From positions 1 to 64,000 of the forward strand of contig JAESRX010000008.1 of the NCBI GenBank assembly GCA_016764435.1: a stretch of DNA of 64,000 nucleotides. The letters run 5' to 3'. Under the pieces are notes generated by a model, which was not told the DNA's origin, searched no databases, and saw nothing but the letters and a program-made list of their open reading frames with translations. Made by a program: the position numbers and the translations under genes. Numbering within the stretch: position 1 is the first letter of the stretch; the number at the start of each line of letters is the position of its first letter. Of this stretch, positions 27,135-34,455 are shown one piece after another. The stretch is from Flavobacteriaceae bacterium. GTDB taxonomy: Bacteria > Bacteroidota > Bacteroidia > Flavobacteriales > Flavobacteriaceae.

Positions 27135-27790
27135 ACAAAAACGAATATTTTATCAGTGGTATAGATACGGATTGTGGAAAAACATATATCACAGGCCTGT
27201 TGGCGAAGCAGTTAGAGAATTCTGGTGTTCAGGTGATCACCTCAAAATTAGTGCAGACAGGATGTGTCGGAGTGTCGGAAGATATCATTGAGCATCGAAG
27301 ATTGATGGAAATGGATTTATTGCCAGAAGATATAGACGGTACTACGTGTCCGTTTGTGTTTACATTTCCTGCATCGCCACATTTGGCTACGGAAATAGAT
27401 AAACGAAGTATTGATTTTGAGGTAATACGTACTGCACAAAAGGAGTTATGTGCTAATTATGAGTTGGTTTTAGCAGAAGGAGCTGGTGGTTTAATGGTGC
27501 CCATCACCGAAAATTACTTGACCATAGATTATATAAAGGAATATAATTTACCGCTTATTTTAGTGAGTTCTTCTAAGTTGGGAAGTATCAATCATACCTT
27601 GTTGAGTATTGACTTATGCCTACAACGTGGGGTGTATTTACACACGGTTATTTACAATCAAATGCCTGGGGATGATATAATAATAGCACGGGAGTCTTTT
27701 GGGTATTTTAAACGCTATTTGGACAAATATAGTCCAAGTACTCAATTACTACATGGAGATAATTTGGATGCTATAACACTAGATTTTTAG
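27131..27790 (+). CDS. bioD: Dethiobiotin synthetase
   Basis: BioD uses ATP and CO2 to close the ureido ring of dethiobiotin. The 219-residue P-loop protein has SGIDTDCGKTYITGLLA (about 9-25, P-loop with GK-T), KLVQTG (about 39-44), CPFVFTFPASPHLA (about 73-86) and LAEGAGGLMVPI (about 116-127). It is the last gene of a complete bioB-A-F-G-C-D set, whose order and overlaps indicate one operon. Confidence 0.95.
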   Translation: MNKNEYFISGIDTDCGKTYITGLLAKQLENSGVQVITSKLVQTGCVGVSEDIIEHRRLMEMDLLPEDIDGTTCPFVFTFPASPHLATEIDKRSIDFEVIRTAQKELCANYELVLAEGAGGLMVPITENYLTIDYIKEYNLPLILVSSSKLGSINHTLLSIDLCLQRGVYLHTVIYNQMPGDDIIIARESFGYFKRYLDKYSPSTQLLHGDNLDAITLDF

Positions 27791-27829
27791 TATATTTGGA
27801 AATCATTGGACGTAAAAGGCAACAGTAAT

Positions 27830-28414
27830 ATGCAAACAAAAATTAACGAAAGGGAAAACACGATACTTTCTTTTAAACCAACACTGAAAGAGGATCATAA
27901 AGGGCTTGAGAAAAAAATTCGTAAGCTTAAAATCTCAGTTGTTTGTAATTTAATAGCTGTCTCGTTGGGTGTAGGAGCAATAATTGTGTCAATCCTCTTA
28001 GGTTTATTTGATTACGAGTTTCTTATATGGAAAAAATCTGCATTGTTGGTTTTATTAAGTGTAAGTTTTATGTTAAACCTTCCAAATCAATGGTATGAAT
28101 TAAAATTATCGAAACACCTTAAAAACATTAATTCAAAGTCCGATTTTAAGGGGCTTGATGCACTAAATTTAGAGTTGAAAATTCTAATTGAAAAAATAAA
28201 TAATAGATGGAAAAATGGTTGGATTGAATTAGTATTAGGTGTCATTATCATGCTTATGGTGTTTGTGAAAATGATATATGATAGTAATAATCCTTATTGG
28301 AATTACATGAAATTACCTACTGTGCTATTATACGGAATTGTCTTGGTTCGTTTTATGAGTAGGAATAAGAAACTGAATGAAAATATAAAAGAAACAGAAA
28401 AGTACTGTGCTTAA
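27830..28414 (+). CDS. Small membrane protein of unknown function
   Basis: The ATG at 27830 is preferred over an in-frame TTG at 27806. The 194-residue protein has a charged, coiled-coil-prone N-terminus (about 15-38). Four hydrophobic segments follow, at about residues 42-64, 69-85, 133-153 and 163-179, with a basic cytoplasmic-type loop between the second and third. I recognise no family. A TATATTTG box lies at 27791-27798, so it probably has its own promoter rather than belonging to the bio operon. Base composition resembles its neighbours. Confidence 0.55.
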   Translation: MQTKINERENTILSFKPTLKEDHKGLEKKIRKLKISVVCNLIAVSLGVGAIIVSILLGLFDYEFLIWKKSALLVLLSVSFMLNLPNQWYELKLSKHLKNINSKSDFKGLDALNLELKILIEKINNRWKNGWIELVLGVIIMLMVFVKMIYDSNNPYWNYMKLPTVLLYGIVLVRFMSRNKKLNENIKETEKYCA

Positions 28415-28528
28415 TAAGAGGTATGAATCATTGTTGTTTTAAAGGGAATACGTTTTGTACAGAGCCTGATTTTTACCTTTTATAGACTTCACGAAAATTA
28501 ACAGTAAGTTAGCGTTGGAATTTAATAG

Positions 28529-28822
28529 CTATGTTGTCCTGTTTTCAATATCCATTCGTTGATGTAGCACACGAATAATCTCAACTTTATAATTCTCTTA
28601 GTTTATTTTATAAAATATAACTTTAGTTCTAAAATACCCATTGCTGACATCGCGAATATCTTTTCCGTTTTCAGGTCTAAGGGAAATCTATTCAATTTCT
28701 TCAATGATTTGGTTTATATAGCGGTCGGCTTGTTCAATAGACCGATTTTTAAATGTATATATCCAGATTTTATCAAGATCTATTCCAACTTCAATGCTTA
28801 TTTTATAATTCGTCACTAGCAT
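28529..28822 (-). pseudogene. parE: ParE/RelE-type toxin, broken by two in-frame stops
   Basis: Reading leftward from the ATG at 28822, one frame of 98 codons gives a full-length ParE-like toxin: NYKISIEVGIDLDKIWIYTF, then RSIEQADRYINQIIEEIE, a TAG, ISLRPENGKDIRDVSNGYF, FYKIN, a TAA, and NYKVEIIRVLHQRMDIENR. The family word LHQRMD and the length fit a ParE toxin exactly, but two stop codons interrupt it, at about codons 46 and 78. No frameshift is needed. The first stop replaces what is usually Tyr. The toxin should be inactive. It overlaps the antitoxin reading frame by 20 bases, the normal ParD-ParE arrangement. Confidence 0.85.
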
Positions 28823-29057
28823 ATTTATTTAACATTGAGTTTAGGAATTCTTTTTGGTTAAAATTCTTGATAAACTCGAAATTTTCACCTTTTTTTAATT
28901 CCTCTATCAACTCTTTTTTCTTGTTTTCTTCTTGTTCAAATAATCGTAAAGCAGTTCTGATAACTTCACTTGCAGAAGTGAACCTTCCCGTTGTTATTTG
29001 TTCATGGATAAAATTGTTAAAGTAATCTCCTAAAAAAACAGCTGTATTCTTCGCTAT
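28803..29057 (-). pseudogene. parD: ParD-type antitoxin with lost or non-standard start codon
   Basis: The minus strand encodes 84 residues of a ribbon-helix-helix ParD antitoxin: AKNTAVFLGDYFNNFIHEQI, TTGRFTSASEVIRTALRLFE, a charged coiled linker, and the C-terminal toxin-wrapping part FIKNFNQKEFLNSMLNKYA. The reading frame is intact, but the codon where ATG is expected (29055-29057) is ATA, and no in-frame ATG, GTG or TTG lies close upstream. Either it is expressed weakly from a rare start or it is dead. Loss fits relaxed selection once the partner toxin was broken. Confidence 0.8.
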
Positions 29058-29250
29058 AATTACAGATTCCTTAGGTCTAGTGGATAATAGCAGGTAAGAG
29101 TCATGATTAATTGGCTGTTATTATTTAATTGTACTGATTTTATTGCCTAGAAGGCGTATTAAAATTTAGTAATTAATACAATATTCGCATATAACACACG
29201 TATTTTCACATTTCAAGTGGGATTGCTTTGAAATTCTTATCTTTGAGTAA
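29058..29250. other. Upstream region of hypD
   Basis: Together with the leader down to 29422 this forms a 365-base gap. It contains the hypD -7 box at 29238-29245 and AT-rich sequence. I looked for an FNR-type TTGATnnnnATCAA site and did not find a good one. Confidence 0.45.
29238..29245 (+). promoter_or_regulatory. -7 promoter box for hypD
   Basis: TATCTTTG matches TAnnTTTG perfectly. No TTG is correctly spaced upstream, which would fit an activator-dependent promoter. The predicted start at about 29250-29252 coincides with the base of the leader stem. Confidence 0.55.
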
Positions 29251-29336
29251 GTCAAAAAAACATGATCAAACAAAGTACTTCTAATTCTTTCTCAAAGTCT
29301 TACAGGCGATTGTTTGAGTGCCTTATGTTTTTTGAC
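29251..29336 (+). promoter_or_regulatory. Structured 5' leader of hypD (candidate regulatory RNA)
   Basis: A lower stem pairs GTCAAAAAAACAT (29251-29263) with ATGTTTTTTGAC (29325-29336), one A bulged. An upper stem pairs TCAAACAA (29266-29273) with TTGTTTGA (29310-29317). An asymmetric internal loop (2 and 7 bases) lies between them, and a 36-base apical loop caps the structure. I do not recognise a known riboswitch class. A 28-codon ORF starts inside (ATG 29262) and may or may not be translated. Confidence 0.55.
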
Positions 29337-29422
29337 GTCTGTCTCTAAACGACCCCTAAATACACACCTATTATTAATTGATCAGATACTTTATCTGGCA
29401 TCACCTGTATTCATAAAACAAC

Positions 29423-31885
29423 ATGGAAACCGTACACAATTCTAACAAGATCACACAACCAGAAAGACCTGCATCTGCAGAAGGAAATTTTTATACACCT
29501 TTAAAAAATAACATTGGTCCAGGAATGAATGGGCGCGTTCAAAGGCTTCGAAAATTAAGTTTTGATGCCACACCTAGTTTATCTATTGAGCGAGCACAAA
29601 TTCAAACTGATTTTTATAAAATAAACTACGGAAAATACGCTATTCCTATATTAAGAGGTCTGAATTATCTTAATATTTGTGAAAAGAAAACCATTTATTT
29701 TGGAAAGGACGAATTGATCGTAGGAGAAAGAGGTCCCGCGCCTAAATGTGTGCCTACTTTTCCTGAGTTGACCTGTCATAGTGTAGAGGATTTTAATGTA
29801 TTGAATAAGAGGGAGATGCAACCTTATACTATTTCTCAAGAGGATATAGACACTTATGAGCGTGAGATCATTCCGTATTGGGAAGGGAAAACCATTAGAG
29901 AACGTATATTTAGTCATGTTCCAATTGAGTGGAAACGTGCTTACGAAGCTGGTTTGTTTACCGAGTTTATGGAGCAACGTGCTCCTGGGCATACGGCCTT
30001 GGATGGAAAGATTTATAAAAAAGGAATGCTCGATTTTAAAGTGGATATCCAATATGAAATAGACAAACTCGATTTCTTAAATGACATGCATGCTACTGAT
30101 AGGAAAGAGCAGTTGACAGGAATGTTACATTCGTGTGATGCTGCTATTGTTTTTGCAGAACGACATGCGGATAGAGCAGCAGAAATGGCCGCTGTTGAAA
30201 CGGATGAAAACAGAAAGTTAGAATTATTAAAAATAGAAAAAGTTTGCCGTTGGGTTCCTGCAAATGCACCGAGAACTTTTCACGAAGCAGTTCAGATGTA
30301 TTGGTTTGTACATTTAGGGACCATTACAGAATTAAATGGTTGGGATGCGATGAATCCTGGGCATTTTGACCAACATTTAACACCTTTTTACGAAAAAGAA
30401 ATTGCGGATGGTACTTTAACGAGAGACCAAGCAAAAGAAATATTAAGTTGTTTTTGGATCAAGGTAAACAATCATACCGCACCTCCAAAAGTAGGAATCA
30501 CTGCGAAAGAAAGTGGTACTTATAACGATTTTACGAACATAAATATAGGAGGTGTAAAAACCGACGGTTCTTGTGGTGTCAGTGAGGTTTCTTATATGAT
30601 GTTAGAAATTGTAGAGGAACTCCACGTATTACAGCCTGGGAATTCTGTCCATGTGAGTGCAAAAACACCAGACCGGTTTTTAAAAGAAGCCGCCAAAGTA
30701 ATTCGTCAGGGCCATGGATATCCTTCTGTTTTTAATGCCGATGTCTACATTCAAGAAATGTTGCGTCAAGGGAAATCACTAGAAGATGCTCGTGAAGGAG
30801 GATGTAGTGGATGTATAGAAGTAGGAGCTTTTGGGAAAGAGGCTTATGTACTCACAGGCTATTTAAATGTTCCTAAAATTGTTGAGGTTACCTTGAATAA
30901 TGGAATCAATCCAGTAACGGGTAAAATGGCAGGAATCCAAACAGGAGACCCGCGTGATTTTAAAGATTTTGAAGAATTATACCAAGCCTTTTTAAAACAA
31001 TTGAATTTTATAATTGAACAAAAAATATTAGTCAGTAATTATATAGATCGCATGTTTGCAAAGTACAGTCCCGCTACCTTTTTATCGGTGGTGATTGAAG
31101 ATTGTATTACTAAGGGGCGTGATTATTACGATGCAGGGCCTAGGTATAATACTAATTATATTCAGTGTACGGGTTTAGGGACGGTGACTGATAGTTTAAC
31201 GGCCTTAAAAAAACACGTTTTTGAGGATAAAAACTTTTCCATGGAGGCCGTATTAAAAGCGGTGTCAGAAAATTTTAAAAATGATGAAGTAATGCGTCAA
31301 ACCATTTTAAATGATACACCATTTTATGGAAATGATGATAATTATGCAGATGATATTGCTTTGAGGGTTTATAATGATTTATTTGATGCTATTGATGGGA
31401 AACCAAATACGAAAGGAGAATCCTTTCATTTAAATATGTTATCTACCACTTGTCATGTCTATTTTGGGAAAGTGATGGGGGCTACACCGAACGGTCGTTT
31501 GGCTCATAAATCTATTTCCGATGGGACTTCACCTTCTCATGGAGCGGATACCAATGGTCCTTCTGCGGTCATTAAGTCCTTGACTAAATTAGACCATGTT
31601 AAATCTGGAGGAACCTTATTAAATCAGCGTTTCTTACCAAGCTTGTTAAAACGAGATCAAGATTTGAAAAAATTAGTACAATTAATTCGTTCTTACTTTG
31701 CACTTGGAGGACATCACATTCAGTTTAATATAGTGGATACAGCGACTTTATATGCTGCCCAAGAGAATCCAGAAGATTATAAGGATTTATTAGTTCGTAT
31801 GGCTGGATATAGTGATTATTTTAACGATATGAATGCCGATTTACAGCAGGAAGTAATTGATAGGACAGAAAATGATTCCTTTTAA
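29423..31885 (+). CDS. hypD: Glycyl radical enzyme, probable trans-4-hydroxy-L-proline dehydratase
   Basis: The 820-residue protein has the PFL-like fold: thiyl-radical Cys464 and Glu466 in SGCIEVGAFGKEAY, and the radical Gly795 in VRMAGYSDYF near the C-terminus. It belongs to the HypD / arylacetate decarboxylase branch. The residues I recall for the Clostridioides difficile HypD pocket (Phe152, His160, Ser334, Asp339, Phe340, Cys434, Glu436, Tyr450, Thr645, Gly765) all occur here at a constant offset of +30 (Phe182, His190, Ser364, Asp369, Phe370, Cys464, Glu466, Tyr480, Thr675, Gly795). Those reference numbers are from memory. HypD dehydrates trans-4-hydroxy-L-proline to pyrroline-5-carboxylate, which ProC reduces to proline. 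No decarboxylase small subunit lies nearby, which also favours HypD. The enzyme is oxygen-sensitive, so it implies an anaerobic or microaerobic phase of life. Confidence 0.82.
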   Translation: METVHNSNKITQPERPASAEGNFYTPLKNNIGPGMNGRVQRLRKLSFDATPSLSIERAQIQTDFYKINYGKYAIPILRGLNYLNICEKKTIYFGKDELIVGERGPAPKCVPTFPELTCHSVEDFNVLNKREMQPYTISQEDIDTYEREIIPYWEGKTIRERIFSHVPIEWKRAYEAGLFTEFMEQRAPGHTALDGKIYKKGMLDFKVDIQYEIDKLDFLNDMHATDRKEQLTGMLHSCDAAIVFAERHADRAAEMAAVETDENRKLELLKIEKVCRWVPANAPRTFHEAVQMYWFVHLGTITELNGWDAMNPGHFDQHLTPFYEKEIADGTLTRDQAKEILSCFWIKVNNHTAPPKVGITAKESGTYNDFTNINIGGVKTDGSCGVSEVSYMMLEIVEELHVLQPGNSVHVSAKTPDRFLKEAAKVIRQGHGYPSVFNADVYIQEMLRQGKSLEDAREGGCSGCIEVGAFGKEAYVLTGYLNVPKIVEVTLNNGINPVTGKMAGIQTGDPRDFKDFEELYQAFLKQLNFIIEQKILVSNYIDRMFAKYSPATFLSVVIEDCITKGRDYYDAGPRYNTNYIQCTGLGTVTDSLTALKKHVFEDKNFSMEAVLKAVSENFKNDEVMRQTILNDTPFYGNDDNYADDIALRVYNDLFDAIDGKPNTKGESFHLNMLSTTCHVYFGKVMGATPNGRLAHKSISDGTSPSHGADTNGPSAVIKSLTKLDHVKSGGTLLNQRFLPSLLKRDQDLKKLVQLIRSYFALGGHHIQFNIVDTATLYAAQENPEDYKDLLVRMAGYSDYFNDMNADLQQEVIDRTENDSF

Positions 31886-32794
31886 ATGAGTACGGGATTA
31901 ATTTTTGACATTAAAAAATATGCCATAAATGACGGCCCTGGAATTCGCTTAACGGTGTTTTTTAAGGGCTGTAATTTGGCCTGTCAGTGGTGCCATAATC
32001 CAGAGAGTATTTCTGTGAAAAGGCAAAAAATGTACAATGAAACCAAATGTATAGGCAGTAAAAAATGTCTGGAAAATTGCCCTAATGATGCTTTAGTATT
32101 AACAGAAAACGGGATCGTAACCGATGTAAATGCCTGTAATTTATGTGGAATATGTGCGGATGTTTGTCCAACGAAAGCCTTTGAAATGCTGGGGGAATTT
32201 AAGCCCTTGGATAATTTGATGAAAATCATAGACAATGAGGCCATATTTTTTGATCAGTCAGATGGAGGTGTCACTTTTTCAGGAGGAGAACCATTAGTGC
32301 ATTCCGAATATCTAATAGAAGCACTGAAAGAATGTGGGAAGCGTTATTACCATAGAGTAGTGGATACTACGGCGTTTTCTAGTTTAGAAACCATATTAGA
32401 AGTGGCGGCTAATACAGAAATGTTTTTGATAGATTTAAAATTGATGGATGCTGTGGAACATAAAAGATTAACAGGTGTTTCCAACCAAAAAATACATCGA
32501 AATATTAGAGAAATTGCTAAAATGGAAGTTGATATTTTATTTAGGATGCCAGTAATTTCAGGGGTAAATACTTCTGATAAAAATACCATAGAAACGGCTG
32601 CGTTTATAAAATCTTTAGAAGGAAATCGTACGATTATTAATTTATTGCCTTATCACAGTATTGCGGAGAATAAATATAAGAAATTAGGAAATTCAAAAGG
32701 TTTTACACGGTTTGAAGAACCGACGGAAGAGCAACTTAATCAGATGATAAAACTCTTTAAAGAATACGGAATTCAAGCGTCAGTTGGAGGCTAG
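31886..32794 (+). CDS. Glycyl radical enzyme activase (radical SAM)
   Basis: The ATG directly follows the hypD stop (TAAATG). The 302-residue protein should use SAM and a [4Fe-4S] cluster to abstract hydrogen from Gly795 of HypD. The radical-SAM motif is CNLACQWC (Cys29, Cys33, Cys36), with GPGIRLTVFFKGC upstream and SGGEPL near residue 132. An inserted ferredoxin-like domain (about 54-100) normally binds two clusters. The second motif is complete (CNLCGICADVC), but the first reads CIGSKKCLENC, with Ser where a second cysteine is usual. A bidirectional terminator follows. By position it is the HypD activase. Confidence 0.93.
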   Translation: MSTGLIFDIKKYAINDGPGIRLTVFFKGCNLACQWCHNPESISVKRQKMYNETKCIGSKKCLENCPNDALVLTENGIVTDVNACNLCGICADVCPTKAFEMLGEFKPLDNLMKIIDNEAIFFDQSDGGVTFSGGEPLVHSEYLIEALKECGKRYYHRVVDTTAFSSLETILEVAANTEMFLIDLKLMDAVEHKRLTGVSNQKIHRNIREIAKMEVDILFRMPVISGVNTSDKNTIETAAFIKSLEGNRTIINLLPYHSIAENKYKKLGNSKGFTRFEEPTEEQLNQMIKLFKEYGIQASVGG

Positions 32795-32907
32795 TATTTT
32801 TTAATATAAAAGACAATGAGTGGCGAGGAAAACAAGGTGTTACTCCTCTATAAATAAGCCTCATTTAAGGCATAGTGGAGGGCGCTTTTGAAGAAAATCT
32901 ATTTTAT

Positions 32908-32953
32908 AAAAAAAAGAGTCTTCGGTACAACATGTACCGAAGACTCTTTTTTT
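32908..32953. terminator. Bidirectional terminator after the hypD operon
   Basis: Arms GAGTCTTCGGTAC and GTACCGAAGACTC surround a 5-base loop, with A runs before and T runs after. It lies between the activase and nuclease genes, which converge, and can serve both. Confidence 0.93.
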
Positions 32954-32967
32954 ATATGTATAGAAGC

Positions 32968-33846
32968 TTATCTAAAACTCCATTCTTTATAGCTAGTGGA
33001 TTGTTCTAATCGTTTTTCTAAGTCTTTAGGTAGGCCAGGAAAAAAATCAATTCCTGTCACTAGTTCAATCATATCAATAGAAACCACAAATTCATACAAG
33101 GGTTTTTTACTTTCTTTATGAGGGATTAGAAAAGCAATGGCTTTGACCTCAGGCTGTGTATAATCCAGTAGTATTTTGTAAAAATGAGTAGGGATGCTCA
33201 CTTTTTCATCTCCGATTGTTTTTAAATCATCTTTTAAAACACCTCCTGTAATCACATATAATTTGTCATATTTTTTGGCCCAATAACGTGTTTTTTGCTC
33301 TAATCTATTCCAAACTCCGGCATTAAAATCGTGTTTTTGAGGGCTGACATTAGAGGTTAAAAAAGTACCATCATAGGCTTTTTTTGAGAATTTACGATCC
33401 GCAGCAGGGCATAAATGTCCTTTGTCGTAGCCAGATTTTTTATAATTCCACCAGGCAGCACTTTTTGTTTTTACTTTTGTGTCATTTGAAAAATAGGGAC
33501 GTTCGTGATGGCTACTAGAAATTTGATTTTTTGTCAATTCATAAGCAACCCATTCAGCCTGTTCATGTTTTTCACTATAAGATAATGTATAATAATCATG
33601 TTTTACCACTTGGTTGGTGGTAGATGTAGGTAAATAGTCAAAGGATTTAAGGTGATTTGTCTCGGTGGTGTTGAGCGTTTTTGGACCCGTTTTTCCATCA
33701 GAGTTTACCGATTTAGGTGTCTTAGAAACGTTGCTAGAAGTTTGCTTAGAATTATCGTCTGTGGCTTTAGAATAGTTATTTATAAAATAATAACCAATAG
33801 CGATAGCAATGGCTATAATGGTATACAGTGGGCCTCTCTTTTTCAT
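32968..33846 (-). CDS. DNA/RNA non-specific endonuclease
   Basis: The 292-residue protein has an N-terminal hydrophobic anchor or signal (about 8-22) and a Ser/Thr/Lys-rich linker to about residue 75. A beta-beta-alpha-metal nuclease domain follows. The catalytic motif is YDKGHLCPAADR (about 139-150, a DRGH variant with Lys for Arg; His is the general base). The metal-binding Asn lies in NVSPQKHDFNAGVWNRLE (about 165-182), and YVITGGVL follows. The family degrades DNA and RNA outside the cytoplasm for nutrient use or defence. It is probably co-transcribed with the thioesterase gene upstream (17-base gap). Confidence 0.9.
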   Translation of the reverse strand: MKKRGPLYTIIAIAIAIGYYFINNYSKATDDNSKQTSSNVSKTPKSVNSDGKTGPKTLNTTETNHLKSFDYLPTSTTNQVVKHDYYTLSYSEKHEQAEWVAYELTKNQISSSHHERPYFSNDTKVKTKSAAWWNYKKSGYDKGHLCPAADRKFSKKAYDGTFLTSNVSPQKHDFNAGVWNRLEQKTRYWAKKYDKLYVITGGVLKDDLKTIGDEKVSIPTHFYKILLDYTQPEVKAIAFLIPHKESKKPLYEFVVSIDMIELVTGIDFFPGLPKDLEKRLEQSTSYKEWSFR

Positions 33847-33863
33847 AGTGTCCTGTTTCTATC

Positions 33864-34313
33864 CTACTTACTTGTTAAAATTATTTCTTCAAAACTTTCT
33901 GTTTTCACCAATCCATTTAAAATTACGACCATTTCACTAGGAGGACTTGTTAGTTTTCTGAGTTTTAAATCTAACCAGGCTCCGTAAATTTTAATTTCGG
34001 CTGCTAATTTCCCGTTTTTATCATAGATGTTATGTTTTAATTTCCAACGTTCTCCACCTTTGGAAACGGCTTCTAATTGTAGATCTATAGTAATATCATC
34101 GCCTAACTGAATCTCTCTTAAAAACGAAGTTTCTTCTTTGAATAATATAGGGCCTAAATTATTTTCAGAAAAAGCCTTTAAGTCAAAACCATGTGCTTTG
34201 AAAAATCGCGCTCTCACCTCTGCTGCATAATCATTATAAGCCGTATGGCGCATATGTAAATTAGGGTCAAAATTAGCCCAAATAGTTTTAAAAGTCTCTG
34301 TGTAAATTTTCAT
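33864..34313 (-). CDS. Hotdog-fold acyl-CoA thioesterase
   Basis: The 149-residue protein matches the 4-hydroxybenzoyl-CoA thioesterase (YbgC/FadM) group: FKTIWANFDPNLHMRHTAYNDYAAEVRARFF (split over about 8-38) holds the active-site Asp and the start of the central hotdog helix. The strands that follow include LREIQLGDDITIDLQLEAV. It probably hydrolyses a fatty or aromatic acyl-CoA in the cytoplasm; the exact substrate cannot be told. It is divergent from the hybrid sensor gene. Confidence 0.85.
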   Translation of the reverse strand: MKIYTETFKTIWANFDPNLHMRHTAYNDYAAEVRARFFKAHGFDLKAFSENNLGPILFKEETSFLREIQLGDDITIDLQLEAVSKGGERWKLKHNIYDKNGKLAAEIKIYGAWLDLKLRKLTSPPSEMVVILNGLVKTESFEEIILTSK

Positions 34314-34455
34314 GAAAATATTCTGTTTGGTAACAAATGTACATATAGTTTTAGTTGCATTCTATGCATATACTTAAAAGTTTACGAGTAATGTGATAAA
34401 AATGATTAAATTTATTGCCGAATACACTTAACAATATTTTTTTGGAACGTATAAA

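Noticed and set aside
28753-29025. A 90-codon plus-strand frame over the ParDE region
   Set aside because: The minus strand encodes recognisable ParD and ParE sequences; the plus-strand frame is their shadow.
29262-29348. A 28-codon ORF in the hypD leader as a leader peptide gene
   Set aside because: There is no ribosome site, and the ATG is buried in the lower stem; the RNA fold explains the sequence better. Kept only as a remark.
29651-30052. A 133-codon frame on the minus strand within hypD
   Set aside because: It lies entirely inside a well-supported enzyme gene and shows no family motif.
29423-31885. Pyruvate formate-lyase or choline trimethylamine-lyase identity for the glycyl radical enzyme
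   Set aside because: PFL has two adjacent active-site cysteines, which are absent here, and the pocket residues and flanking words match the HypD branch rather than CutC.
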